Assembly: GCA_900543295.1 (NCBI GenBank)
Contig: UQQY01000037.1
Coordinates: 1-15,028, forward strand
Reading direction: 5' to 3'
Origin: an uncultured Oscillospiraceae bacterium
GTDB lineage: Bacteria; Bacillota; Clostridia; Oscillospirales; Ruminococcaceae
DNA length: 15,028 nt
Shown here: one piece after another, positions 1 through 6,288 of the stretch
Numbering within the stretch: position 1 is the stretch's first letter
Layout of the letters: the number at the start of each line of letters is the position of its first letter
Translations under genes and position numbers: made by a program
Notes under the pieces: model-generated
What the model saw: the letters and a program-made list of their open reading frames with translations, nothing else
The model's database searches: none
Told to the model about the DNA's origin: nothing

Positions 1-939
1 GATCACGTCGCCCAGCATCTGAGCGTTATCCTTAGATACCGCATGCAGCAGATAAACCGCGCCGTTGTGGGCGGCGCCGGTCACCTTGGGAAACGCCTTG
101 TCAACCCCCATCTGATTGTTTACGTCATAATCAAGGTAGGCATAGCTCCATAAAATCGTTTTATAATGAAGGCGGTTCGCAATCTCCAGCGTGCGGGTTG
201 ACCATTCTCCCATTGGCGGGCGGAACAGCGTCATTTCATATCCGAAGTTTTTTTTCACATAGTTGTGCAGTCCGATGATCTCCTGCGCGGCCTCCTCAGT
301 CGAAAGGGTAGGCATTGATTTGTGATTTACACTGTGGTTGCCGACGATGTGCCCTTCGTCTATCATGCGGCGCACAAGCTCGGAATTTTGCTTTACATAC
401 GGCATGGTGACAAAAAAGACGGCGCTGCACTTTTTCTCTTTGAGCGTATCCAGAATTTTTGCCGTATAACCGTTTTCATATCCTTCGTCAAAGGTGAGAT
501 ACATGGTTTTCGACGTATCGGGCATGATAAAAACAGCGCCGTACTGACCGTATTTCGTCTGATAGCTGTCGCAGGATATGGGGCGGTTTCTGCTGTCTAC
601 CTGCACGCCCTGGCCCCAGCCTTTTTTCTCGTTTTCAAGCTTGTCAAGTCCGGAGAGATCAAAATCCGATATGTCCACGGCTGCGCCGGTCGGCGCAGCT
701 TCGTCGGAGGAAGCGGAGGATAAGGACGAGCTTTCATCCGGGTCAAACAGCGAGGAAAGCCCTGATGTTACGTCAGACATTGCGCCTGAAACGTCGCTTT
801 CCACTTTTGACATATCGGAAGAAAGATCCATGCCGTTATCTGAGGATTCACCGTTTCCTGTTTTCCGGCAGGATGCAAACAAAACGGTCACCGCGCAAAG
901 CGTGAGGCACAGCACCCATACGGTAAGTTTTCTTTTCAT
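1..939 (-). CDS. PdaA-like polysaccharide deacetylase lipoprotein (3' end beyond window)
   Basis: Carbohydrate esterase family 4 protein of the PdaA type; in B. subtilis PdaA de-N-acetylates muramic acid so that muramic delta-lactam can form in the spore cortex. 313 codons are visible from ATG 937-939, preceded by AAAGGAGGTA at 951-960; the C-terminus is cut off at base 1. Residues 1-24 are a lipoprotein signal with lipobox FASC (Cys24). Residues 25-100 are a Ser/Asp-rich low-complexity linker, so the enzyme is probably tethered to the outer membrane face. The catalytic domain starts near residue 140: motif 1 TFDEGYENGYT (149-159), metal-site motif HIVGNHSVNH (197-206), RPPMG (240-244), and LLHAVSKDNA (297-306). 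The TFD-x-GYENGYT and LLH-x-VS-x-DNA signatures fit PdaA better than general chitin deacetylases. Motif 1 has Glu where standard CE4 enzymes have a second Asp; PdaA proteins also vary here. Function assigned by family resemblance. Confidence 0.88.
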   Translation of the reverse strand, partial: MKRKLTVWVLCLTLCAVTVLFASCRKTGNGESSDNGMDLSSDMSKVESDVSGAMSDVTSGLSSLFDPDESSSLSSASSDEAAPTGAAVDISDFDLSGLDKLENEKKGWGQGVQVDSRNRPISCDSYQTKYGQYGAVFIMPDTSKTMYLTFDEGYENGYTAKILDTLKEKKCSAVFFVTMPYVKQNSELVRRMIDEGHIVGNHSVNHKSMPTLSTEEAAQEIIGLHNYVKKNFGYEMTLFRPPMGEWSTRTLEIANRLHYKTILWSYAYLDYDVNNQMGVDKAFPKVTGAAHNGAVYLLHAVSKDNAQMLGDVI

Positions 940-972
940 AGCGTTGAAGATACCTCCTTTTTGGTTCCTCTA

Positions 973-1002
973 CAGTATGTCCGCTTTATCTATTGCTATA
1001 CC
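973..1002 (-). promoter_or_regulatory. Candidate sigma-G-type promoter for the PdaA-like gene
   Basis: Read on the minus strand, GGTATA (997-1002) and CATACTG (973-979) are separated by exactly 17 bp, resembling the forespore sigma-G pattern (-35 about TGMATA, -10 about CATACTA). B. subtilis pdaA is known to be expressed in the forespore from sigma-G. It lies 34 bp upstream of the start codon. A sigma-A-like alternative on the same strand is TTGCTT followed 16 bp later by TAATAA further upstream. Confidence 0.4.
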
Positions 1003-1020
1003 CGGTTTGCTTATTATGAT
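993..1020 (+). promoter_or_regulatory. Candidate sigma-A promoter for the 1075-1539 gene
   Basis: TTGCTA (993-998) and TATGAT (1015-1020) are 16 bp apart; a perfect TATAAT at 1020-1025 overlaps the second box. The region is AT-rich and sits 50 bp upstream of the start codon. It overlaps the divergent minus-strand promoter candidate, so the two genes may share control. Confidence 0.4.
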
Positions 1021-1074
1021 ATAATATCCATAAAGCAATTTATTGAATATTAAAAAATCTGACGGAGACTGTAT

Positions 1075-1539
1075 ATGAAAAAATACATGAAAACGGTTTT
1101 AATTGTCCTCGTATGTATTGCAATCACAGCAATACCGGCTGCCTTCATTCTTACAAATTTTGTTCTGTATACGCCGCTGTATGATCGGATTCCCGAAATA
1201 AAAAACATGGGAAACTGTACAAAAATCGAATTGCAGTATTCCGACTTGTCCGGAGAGGGCCAGGGTCAAATAAAGACGATAATCCTGAAAGAAAAGGAGG
1301 AAATCAAAGCGCTGGAAGATCGGCTTTTAAACACAATGTGCCGGAGAGGGCGGGTAGAAAGCCGTGACAGCGGAACCAATGTAACCGTGACGCTGCACTT
1401 TTTAAACGGCGATTCCGCGGCAATGCAGACCTTTTCCTGCGGCGCTGTACGGATTAGTAAAAAAGATTATGTTACGAACAACCGGTTCGGTACTTATCTG
1501 TCCAGATTTGTTTGGGAAAAATCCGCTCTCGCATCTTGA
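1075..1539 (+). CDS. Small membrane-anchored protein of unknown function
   Basis: 154 residues. I do not recognise the family. Residues 1-3 are basic, and a single hydrophobic segment covers roughly residues 7-31 (TVLIVLVCIAITAIPAAFIL), giving a signal anchor or uncleaved signal peptide with the remainder outside the cell; there is no lipobox. The outer part is polar and of mixed charge with beta-strand-like stretches (KIELQYSD, VTVTLHFL), suggesting a small extracytoplasmic domain. The start is preceded by GACGGAG about 9 nt upstream, an acceptable ribosome binding site. It diverges from the PdaA-like gene. Its TGA stop (1537-1539) lies inside the -35 box of the alaS promoter, so the two genes are packed with no spacer and no terminator is visible between them. 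Real gene by start signal, coding character and clean fit between neighbours. Confidence 0.75.
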   Translation: MKKYMKTVLIVLVCIAITAIPAAFILTNFVLYTPLYDRIPEIKNMGNCTKIELQYSDLSGEGQGQIKTIILKEKEEIKALEDRLLNTMCRRGRVESRDSGTNVTVTLHFLNGDSAAMQTFSCGAVRISKKDYVTNNRFGTYLSRFVWEKSALAS

Positions 1540-1564
1540 CAATTCCGCCTTTTTTGCATATACT
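1536..1564 (+). promoter_or_regulatory. sigma-A promoter of the alaS T-box leader
   Basis: A consensus TTGACA (1536-1541) is followed after exactly 17 bp by TATACT (1559-1564). Transcription would begin near 1571, just before the T-box leader. The -35 box overlaps the stop codon of the preceding small gene. Confidence 0.8.
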
Positions 1565-1570
1565 AAATTT

Positions 1571-1846
1571 AAATATCGCATACTGTACAGGCAGAGAACG
1601 GAATGTTCCGGCAAACAGTCTTTTTCAGAGACGGGGCGGCTGGTGAAAGCCCTGAAGGATGTGCCGGAAATGCTCTCCGGGAGTCCGGCGGTGAAAGCCG
1701 CCGCGTGTCGTTCACGTTACAGAACGGTCAAAGCGGCGCTGTTTTTTAAGAACGGCGCAATTTGGGTGGTACCACGGAAAGCCGCCTGTTGTCAGATTAG
1801 ACACAGACGCCTTCGTCCCATTTCGGGCGGAGGCGTTTTTTATTTG
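1571..1846 (+). ncRNA. T-box riboswitch leader of alaS (probable alanine specifier)
   Basis: Tandem leader of the T-box class, which senses uncharged tRNA and lets transcription continue when the cognate tRNA is not aminoacylated. The hallmark T-box sequence GGGTGGTACCACGG is at 1764-1777. Stem I: CCGGC (1608-1612) pairs with GCCGG (1663-1667), enclosing the distal AGAGA and GGTGAAA loop elements (1627-1648 region). After it comes AAATGCTCT, in which GCT at 1672-1674, an alanine codon, is the best specifier candidate. A hairpin (GGCGG/CCGCC) lies at 1687-1702. Stem III, GCGCTGTT pairing with AAC-GGCGC (about 1736-1758), directly precedes the T-box sequence. A rho-independent terminator ends the leader. 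The downstream gene, alaS, agrees with an alanine specifier. Exact Stem I boundaries are by eye. Confidence 0.9.
1807..1840 (+). terminator. Regulated terminator of the alaS T-box
   Basis: Stem 1807-1818 pairs with 1825-1836 (12 pairs including two G-T pairs), loop CATTTC, followed by a run of T from 1836. In the antiterminated state its 5' arm should instead pair with the T-box sequence at 1764-1777. Confidence 0.85.
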
Positions 1847-1887
1847 CTCTGATACGTCTGCGATGAAAAATAACAGGAGGAATCCGT

Positions 1888-4542
1888 ATGAAATGGACTG
1901 GACTGAATGAGCTGCGCGAAAAATATCTGTCTTTCTTTGAATCGAAAGGACATCTTCGCCTGCCGAGCTTTCCGCTCATCCCGATTAACGACAACAGCTT
2001 ATTTCTAATCAACTCCGGCATGGCGCCAATGAAAAAGTACTTCCTGGGACAGGAGACGCCGCCGCGTACCCGCGTGACCACCTGCCAGAAGTGCATCCGC
2101 ACGCCGGATATCGAAAATGTCGGCAAGACGGCGCGTCACGGCACCTTTTTTGAAATGCTCGGCAACTTCTCGTTCGGGGACTACTTTAAGCACGAAGCGA
2201 CCGCTTGGGCGTGGGAGTTCTTTACCGAAGTGCTTGAGATGCCGGCGGACAAGCTGTACGTTTCAATTTATGAAGAGGATGACGAGGCCTATGAGATCTG
2301 GACGAAAGAGGTCGGCGTCGATCCGTCCCATATGGTCCGCATGGGAAAAGAGGATAACTTCTGGGAGCATGGCACCGGCCCGTGCGGCCCGTGCTCGGAG
2401 ATTTACTTCGACCGCGGCCCGGAGAAGGGCTGTGGCAGTCCGGACTGTCATGTCGGCTGTGAATGTGACCGCTTTGTGGAGGTTTGGAACCTCGTGTTTT
2501 CCCAGTTTGATTCCGATGGAAACGGCGGGTACGCCCCGCTTGCGCAGAAGAATATCGACACCGGTATGGGACTTGAGCGTCTGGCCTGTGTGATGCAGGG
2601 GGTAGATAACCTGTTTGAGGTCGATACGATCCAGAATATCATGACGCATATCAGCAAAATCGCGAGCGTTACCTATCATAACGATCCGAAAGCGGATGTC
2701 TCTCTGCGCGTTATTACCGACCATATCCGCAGCACTACCTTCATGATTGCGGACGGCGTAATTCCGTCGAACGAGGGACGCGGCTATGTCCTGCGCCGTC
2801 TTTTGCGCCGTGCGGCGCGTCACGGCCGCCTGCTTGGTATCAACAAGCCGTTTTTATATGAGGTCGTGGAGACGGTTGCCAAGGAAAACGAGGCGGCTTA
2901 TCCAGAGCTTTTGGAAAAAGTGGAATATGTCAAAAAGATGGTCAAAAACGAAGAGGAAAACTTCGCAAAGACCGTTGGAAAGGGCTTTGAGCTATTAAAC
3001 CAGTTGATTGACGAGATAGAGAACGCAGACGTTGCAGAAAACGGTACGTTGGTACTTCCTGGCGCGGAGGCATTCCGCCTGTACGACACCTATGGCTTCC
3101 CGATCGATCTTACGCGGGAAATCATTGCGGAGCGCGGTATTACAGTGGATGAAGAAGGTTTTATCCGCCTGATGAACGAGCAGCGCGAACGCGCAAGAAA
3201 TGCGCGTTCAACAGACGATGCGTTCGGCGTGGGCGACGATACGCTTACCGACCTTGCCGGCGCCACGGAATTTGTCGGTTATGACGAGCTCTCCTGTGAG
3301 GCAAAGGTTTTGGCTGTTGTCTATGAGGGCGAGCGCGTGGGTACGGCGAACGCAGGACAGAAGGTTCTGATTGTAACCGACCGCACTCCGTTTTATGCGG
3401 AAAGCGGCGGACAGGTTGCGGATAAGGGCTGGATCGCTTCAAAGAACGCAAAGATCGACGTATTTGACGTGCAGAAATCGGCGGTCGGCTCTCTGATCCT
3501 CCATTCGGCGGAGATCAGCGAGGGCAGTCTTTCTGTCGGCGACATCGTTTCCATGCAGGTCAGCCCTGCGATCCGCGAGGCGATTACGCGCAACCATACG
3601 TCGGCGCATTTGCTGCATGCGGCGCTGCGCAAGGTGCTTGGTACGCATGTGCATCAGGCCGGACAGCTTGTCAACGCAAAGGAAATGCGCTTCGACTTCT
3701 CGCATTTTGAGGCTATGACACGGGAAGAGATTGCCGAGGTTGAACATGAGGTAAACCGCGTGATCCTTTCCGGAATTGAGGTCAAGCGTTATGAGACGGA
3801 TATTGCCTCAGCGAAAGAAAAGGGCGCAATGGCGCTGTTTGGAGAGAAATACGGTGAACGTGTCCGCGTATGCGAGGTCGGAGACTTCTCAATCGAGCTG
3901 TGCGGCGGTACGCATATCAGCAATACGGCGAAGATCGGACTTTTTAAGATTATATCCGAGAGCTCCGTTGCAGCGGGTGTACGCCGCATTGAGGCGGTTA
4001 CCGGTTACGGCGTGCTTGACTTGATCTCCAGGCAATCCTCCGTTTTAGCGGCGGCCTCCGAGCAGTTGAAGGCTGCAAATCTGCATGAGCTGGTGGGCCG
4101 TGCCGCACAGGTGATGAACGAGCTGAAAGAGCGCTCGCGTGAGCTTGACCGGTTAAACCAGAAGCTTGCCGACAGCAAAATTGACGGCTTGTTTGAGCAG
4201 ACGCAGACGGCGGCGGGGATTCCGTATTACACCGCAATGTTCAGCGGAACAAAACCTGACGCGCTGCGCGTTTTCGGGGACAAGGCGAAAGAGCGCTTAA
4301 ACGACGGCGTGGCACTGCTCTGCGGCGTTTCGGACAACAAGGCGACCATGCTTTGTATCTGCGGCAAGGCTGCGATCGCGAAAGGCGCGCACGCGGGCAA
4401 GATTGTTTCCAAGGCGGCCGCAGTTACCGGCGGAAAGGGAGGCGGACGTCCGGACAGCGCAATGGCGGGCGTTGCGGATATGACCAAGATTGACGAAGCG
4501 TTTGCCGCAATGCCGGAAATTCTGACCGGTCTGATCGGCTGA
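1888..4542 (+). CDS. alaS: Alanine--tRNA ligase
   Basis: Cytoplasmic class II aminoacyl-tRNA synthetase that attaches alanine to tRNA-Ala and clears mischarged Ser/Gly-tRNA-Ala. 884 residues, the usual bacterial length. ATG 1888 is preceded by AGGAGG at 1874-1879. The N-terminal catalytic core opens with LREKYLSFFESKGH and contains the motif 2 region (TRVTTCQKCIRT) and GMGLERL; a tRNA-recognition helical part holds NEGRGYVLRRLLRRAARHGR. The editing domain keeps all four zinc ligands: H570 and H574 in NHTSAHLLH, and C672 and H676 in CGGTH. The C-terminal C-Ala region ends with the glycine-rich GGKGGGRPDSAMAG segment. Expression is controlled by the T-box leader upstream; the HIT-family gene follows after 17 bp and probably shares the transcript. 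No truncation or missing key residue seen. Confidence 0.98.
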   Translation: MKWTGLNELREKYLSFFESKGHLRLPSFPLIPINDNSLFLINSGMAPMKKYFLGQETPPRTRVTTCQKCIRTPDIENVGKTARHGTFFEMLGNFSFGDYFKHEATAWAWEFFTEVLEMPADKLYVSIYEEDDEAYEIWTKEVGVDPSHMVRMGKEDNFWEHGTGPCGPCSEIYFDRGPEKGCGSPDCHVGCECDRFVEVWNLVFSQFDSDGNGGYAPLAQKNIDTGMGLERLACVMQGVDNLFEVDTIQNIMTHISKIASVTYHNDPKADVSLRVITDHIRSTTFMIADGVIPSNEGRGYVLRRLLRRAARHGRLLGINKPFLYEVVETVAKENEAAYPELLEKVEYVKKMVKNEEENFAKTVGKGFELLNQLIDEIENADVAENGTLVLPGAEAFRLYDTYGFPIDLTREIIAERGITVDEEGFIRLMNEQRERARNARSTDDAFGVGDDTLTDLAGATEFVGYDELSCEAKVLAVVYEGERVGTANAGQKVLIVTDRTPFYAESGGQVADKGWIASKNAKIDVFDVQKSAVGSLILHSAEISEGSLSVGDIVSMQVSPAIREAITRNHTSAHLLHAALRKVLGTHVHQAGQLVNAKEMRFDFSHFEAMTREEIAEVEHEVNRVILSGIEVKRYETDIASAKEKGAMALFGEKYGERVRVCEVGDFSIELCGGTHISNTAKIGLFKIISESSVAAGVRRIEAVTGYGVLDLISRQSSVLAAASEQLKAANLHELVGRAAQVMNELKERSRELDRLNQKLADSKIDGLFEQTQTAAGIPYYTAMFSGTKPDALRVFGDKAKERLNDGVALLCGVSDNKATMLCICGKAAIAKGAHAGKIVSKAAAVTGGKGGGRPDSAMAGVADMTKIDEAFAAMPEILTGLIG

Positions 4543-4559
4543 CAACAGGAGGAAAAACG

Positions 4560-4898
4560 ATGGACTGTCTTTTCTGTAAAATCATAAATGGGGAAATCCC
4601 AAGCAAAAAGGTGTATGAAGACGAGCAGGTTTACGCCTTTTACGACATCAACCCGCAGGCGCCGGTGCACTTTCTGGTCGTACCGAAAATCCACATCGAA
4701 AGCGCGGCGGCGATTACGCCGGAAAACAGCGCGGTTGTCGCGCATATCTTCGAGGTGATTGCAAAGCTTGCCGGAGAGCTTTCGCTTGACGAGGGCTTCC
4801 GTGTGGTGAGCAATGTCGGCAAGCATGGCGCGCAGACGGTAAAGCACCTGCATTTTCATGTTTTGGGCGGCAGACAGATGAGCGAGCAGGTTTGCTGA
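4560..4898 (+). CDS. HIT-family (Hint-like) nucleotide-binding protein
   Basis: 112 residues, typical of bacterial Hint proteins, which hydrolyse purine nucleoside phosphoramidates and related AMP conjugates in the cytoplasm. It starts with the CLFCKIINGEIPSKKVYED opening common in bacterial HIT proteins. The catalytic histidine triad is H96-L-H98-F-H100-VL. AGGAGG lies about 8 nt upstream of ATG 4560. It follows alaS by 17 bp and is likely co-transcribed; Hint proteins can act on aminoacyl-AMP-type products, so linkage to an aminoacyl-tRNA synthetase is plausible but functional coupling is inference. Oddity: after GGRQMS many family members end in WPPG, while this one ends EQVC, and an insertion sequence remnant begins 41 bp later. 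Alternative C-termini occur in the family, so this may be normal. Confidence 0.93.
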   Translation: MDCLFCKIINGEIPSKKVYEDEQVYAFYDINPQAPVHFLVVPKIHIESAAAITPENSAVVAHIFEVIAKLAGELSLDEGFRVVSNVGKHGAQTVKHLHFHVLGGRQMSEQVC

Positions 4899-5000
4899 AT
4901 CGCTCGCATTGCTGCTTATTGCAATAGAGGATGGATTTTTGAAGCGCACCCCATTTGTTAGACAGTATGATATACTATCTGATGAATGGGGTGTTCTAAT

Positions 5001-5072
5001 ATGATAAAAGGAGCAGCCAATAAACGGTACATACCAGAGTTTAACGTAAAAGAAGGCCGCAAGACCTTATGA
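5001..5072 (+). pseudogene. IS3-family OrfA, N-terminal fragment
   Basis: ATG 5001 encodes a 23-residue peptide, MIKGAANKRYIPEFNVKEG..., stopping at TGA 5070-5072. The opening, with a basic stretch then RY-x-PEF, is characteristic of OrfA of IS3-family transposases, which normally continue into a helix-turn-helix and leucine zipper. Here those are lost by deletion right after PEF. An A-rich, GGAG-containing stretch precedes the start region. Not expected to be functional. Confidence 0.7.
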
Positions 5073-5120
5073 GGCCAATAGGCATAGCAGTATCCAAAGC
5101 TGAAACGGCTCTATTCTGGC

Positions 5121-5320
5121 GGAAGGCTCAGCTATCGCCGTATTATGGCGAAACATCACAAGCGCAGTTTTCTCCTGGATCACAAAGCTGGCTTATGAAG
5201 AAGCTTGACATTATTTGCTGTGTCAGAATGAAAAAGTATCGTTCCCACAAAGGCGAGATTGGAAAGACCGCGTCAAATCTGTTGAACAGGGACTTTCATT
5301 CCGAAAAGGGAACGGTTTGA
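5121..5320 (+). pseudogene. IS3-family OrfB (transposase) fragment with internal frameshift
   Basis: Frame 1 (5121-5198) reads GRLSYRRIMAKHHKRSFLLDHKA, matching the conserved GRYGYRR...NHK stretch of IS3-family OrfB. At about 5189-5195 the reading continues in another frame (from about 5192) with LMKKLDIICCVRMKKYRS, then KGEIGKTASNLLNRDFHSEK, the conserved linker just before the DDE domain, ending at 5320. A one-base loss near 5190 would explain the frame change. The expected WVTDVTEF-type start of the catalytic domain is absent. An 83-residue open frame starting at 5069 covers part of this, but it is a decay product and not an intact gene. Confidence 0.75.
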
Positions 5321-5359
5321 ACAATGTTGTATTCTGAAATTTCTTCGGCTTGCTTAAAG

Positions 5360-5449
5360 CTGGATGATTACAATAACCGCAGCATCAAGACAAAGCGGAA
5401 GGGCTTGCCGCCTGCAATTTACAGACAGCAGGCCCTTCAGCTTGCTTGA
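5360..5449 (+). pseudogene. IS3-family OrfB, C-terminal fragment
   Basis: 30 codons ending at TGA 5447-5449 read LDDYNNRSIKTKRKGLPPAI then YRQQALQLA, the well-known C-terminal signature (YNN-x-R-x-K-x-KLKGLSP...R-x-QAL) of IS3-family transposase OrfB. Only about 40 bp separate it from the previous OrfB fragment, so the DDE core has been deleted. The right inverted repeat begins 19 bp after the stop, the spacing expected for an intact IS end. Confidence 0.75.
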
Positions 5450-5540
5450 ACTATTTACCGAAATGATTTGTCTAACTTTTGTGGATCGCTTCAGTCGGCG
5501 TCCTGTCTTTTTCTTTTGCTGACCTGAAGTATAAACCCGC

Positions 5541-6263
5541 TTATATCACAATTCCGCCGTTTACGCCGAGCACCTGTCCCGTTACAAACGAAGCGCGGCC
5601 GCTCGCCAAAAACAGGATCGCCTGCGCCGCTTCATCCGCCGTACCGATACGTGCAAGCGGCGTTTCTTCACACAAAGCAGCGCGGTCTGCTGAACTGAGG
5701 TTCGCGTTCATTTCCGTGTCAATTACGCCAGGCGCCACACAGTTTACCGTAATACCGGAAAGCCCGACCTCCTTTGCCAGCGCTTTGGTGAGACCGATTA
5801 CCGCCGCCTTTGAAGCGGAGTAGGCCACCTCGCATGATGCGCCGGTTACGCCCCACATGGAGGAAACGTTTACAATCCGCCCAGACTTTCGACGGATCAT
5901 TTCCGGTAAAACGGCCCGGCAGGTATAAAACATGCCGGTCACATTGACATCAAAAATCCGGCTCCAATCCTTCGCAGTGGTATCGGTGAACAGCTTTTGC
6001 ATCGCAATGCCCGCATTGTTTATCAGCACATGGATTTCCCCAAAGCGGCGGTGAACCGCATCGATCATCTGCGACACTTCTTCCTCACATGCGATGTCGG
6101 CTGCAAATGCTGCCGCATCCGGCAGTGACGCGGCAAGCTCTTCGGCCTTTTCCATCTGCGTATGGCAGCATACCGCGACACGATACCCCTCCGCAGCAAA
6201 AAGCTTTGCTGCGGCTGCGCCGATTCCGCGGGAAGCGCCTGTAATCAACACGGTCTGTTTCAT
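5541..6263 (-). CDS. Short-chain dehydrogenase/reductase, FabG-like
   Basis: 240 residues, classical SDR fold, NAD(P)H-dependent oxidoreductase in the cytoplasm. Visible motifs: cofactor-binding TGASRGIG (8-15), NNAG (82-85), N107, S135 (in VNVSSMWG), and catalytic Y148-SAS-K152, then the PG motif (VAPGVIDTEMN) and the C-terminal FVTGQVLGVNGG. The length and these motifs match 3-oxoacyl-ACP reductase (FabG), but no fatty-acid genes surround it, so the substrate is open. The reading frame is open 38 codons upstream, inside the MATE gene; ATG 6261-6263 was chosen because AGGAGG precedes it and the SDR fold begins there. It follows the MATE exporter by 25 bp and is probably the last gene of the MarR-MATE-SDR operon. 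No terminator is visible after it. Confidence 0.92.
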   Translation of the reverse strand: MKQTVLITGASRGIGAAAAKLFAAEGYRVAVCCHTQMEKAEELAASLPDAAAFAADIACEEEVSQMIDAVHRRFGEIHVLINNAGIAMQKLFTDTTAKDWSRIFDVNVTGMFYTCRAVLPEMIRRKSGRIVNVSSMWGVTGASCEVAYSASKAAVIGLTKALAKEVGLSGITVNCVAPGVIDTEMNANLSSADRAALCEETPLARIGTADEAAQAILFLASGRASFVTGQVLGVNGGIVI

Positions 6264-6288
6264 CTGTATCCTCCTGCTGTATAAACGA

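Larger units (their letters stand above)
4940..5493 (+). mobile_element. Decayed IS3-family insertion sequence remnant (about 554 bp)
   Basis: Both ends survive as 25-bp imperfect terminal inverted repeats: left 4940-4964 and right 5469-5493, both starting TGAAGCG and ending TTAGACA, about 18 of 25 positions matching. The outer TG...CA is typical of IS3-family elements. Between them lie, in order and in the correct strand, the first residues of OrfA, two out-of-frame pieces of OrfB, and the OrfB C-terminus. Intact relatives are usually 1.2-1.5 kb, so large internal stretches, including the DDE catalytic core, are deleted. The bases flanking the two ends (TTT left, GTC right) show no target-site duplication. 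The element cannot move by itself. Confidence 0.85.

Noticed and set aside
322..1024. Plus-strand open frames over the 5' half of the PdaA-like gene
   Set aside because: The minus strand carries all catalytic motifs and a lipoprotein signal; the plus frames are shadows.
4227..4949. A 240-residue open frame on the minus strand opposite the end of alaS and the HIT gene
   Set aside because: It runs antisense to two clear genes, has no family motifs and its composition follows from the codon pattern of the other strand.
5069..5320. An 83-residue stand-alone gene
   Set aside because: Its second half is OrfB of an IS3-family element and its first half is out-of-frame OrfB; it lies inside the IS relic.
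4937..5496. Target-site duplication around the IS relic
   Set aside because: Flanks TTT and GTC differ; no 3-4 bp direct repeat is present.
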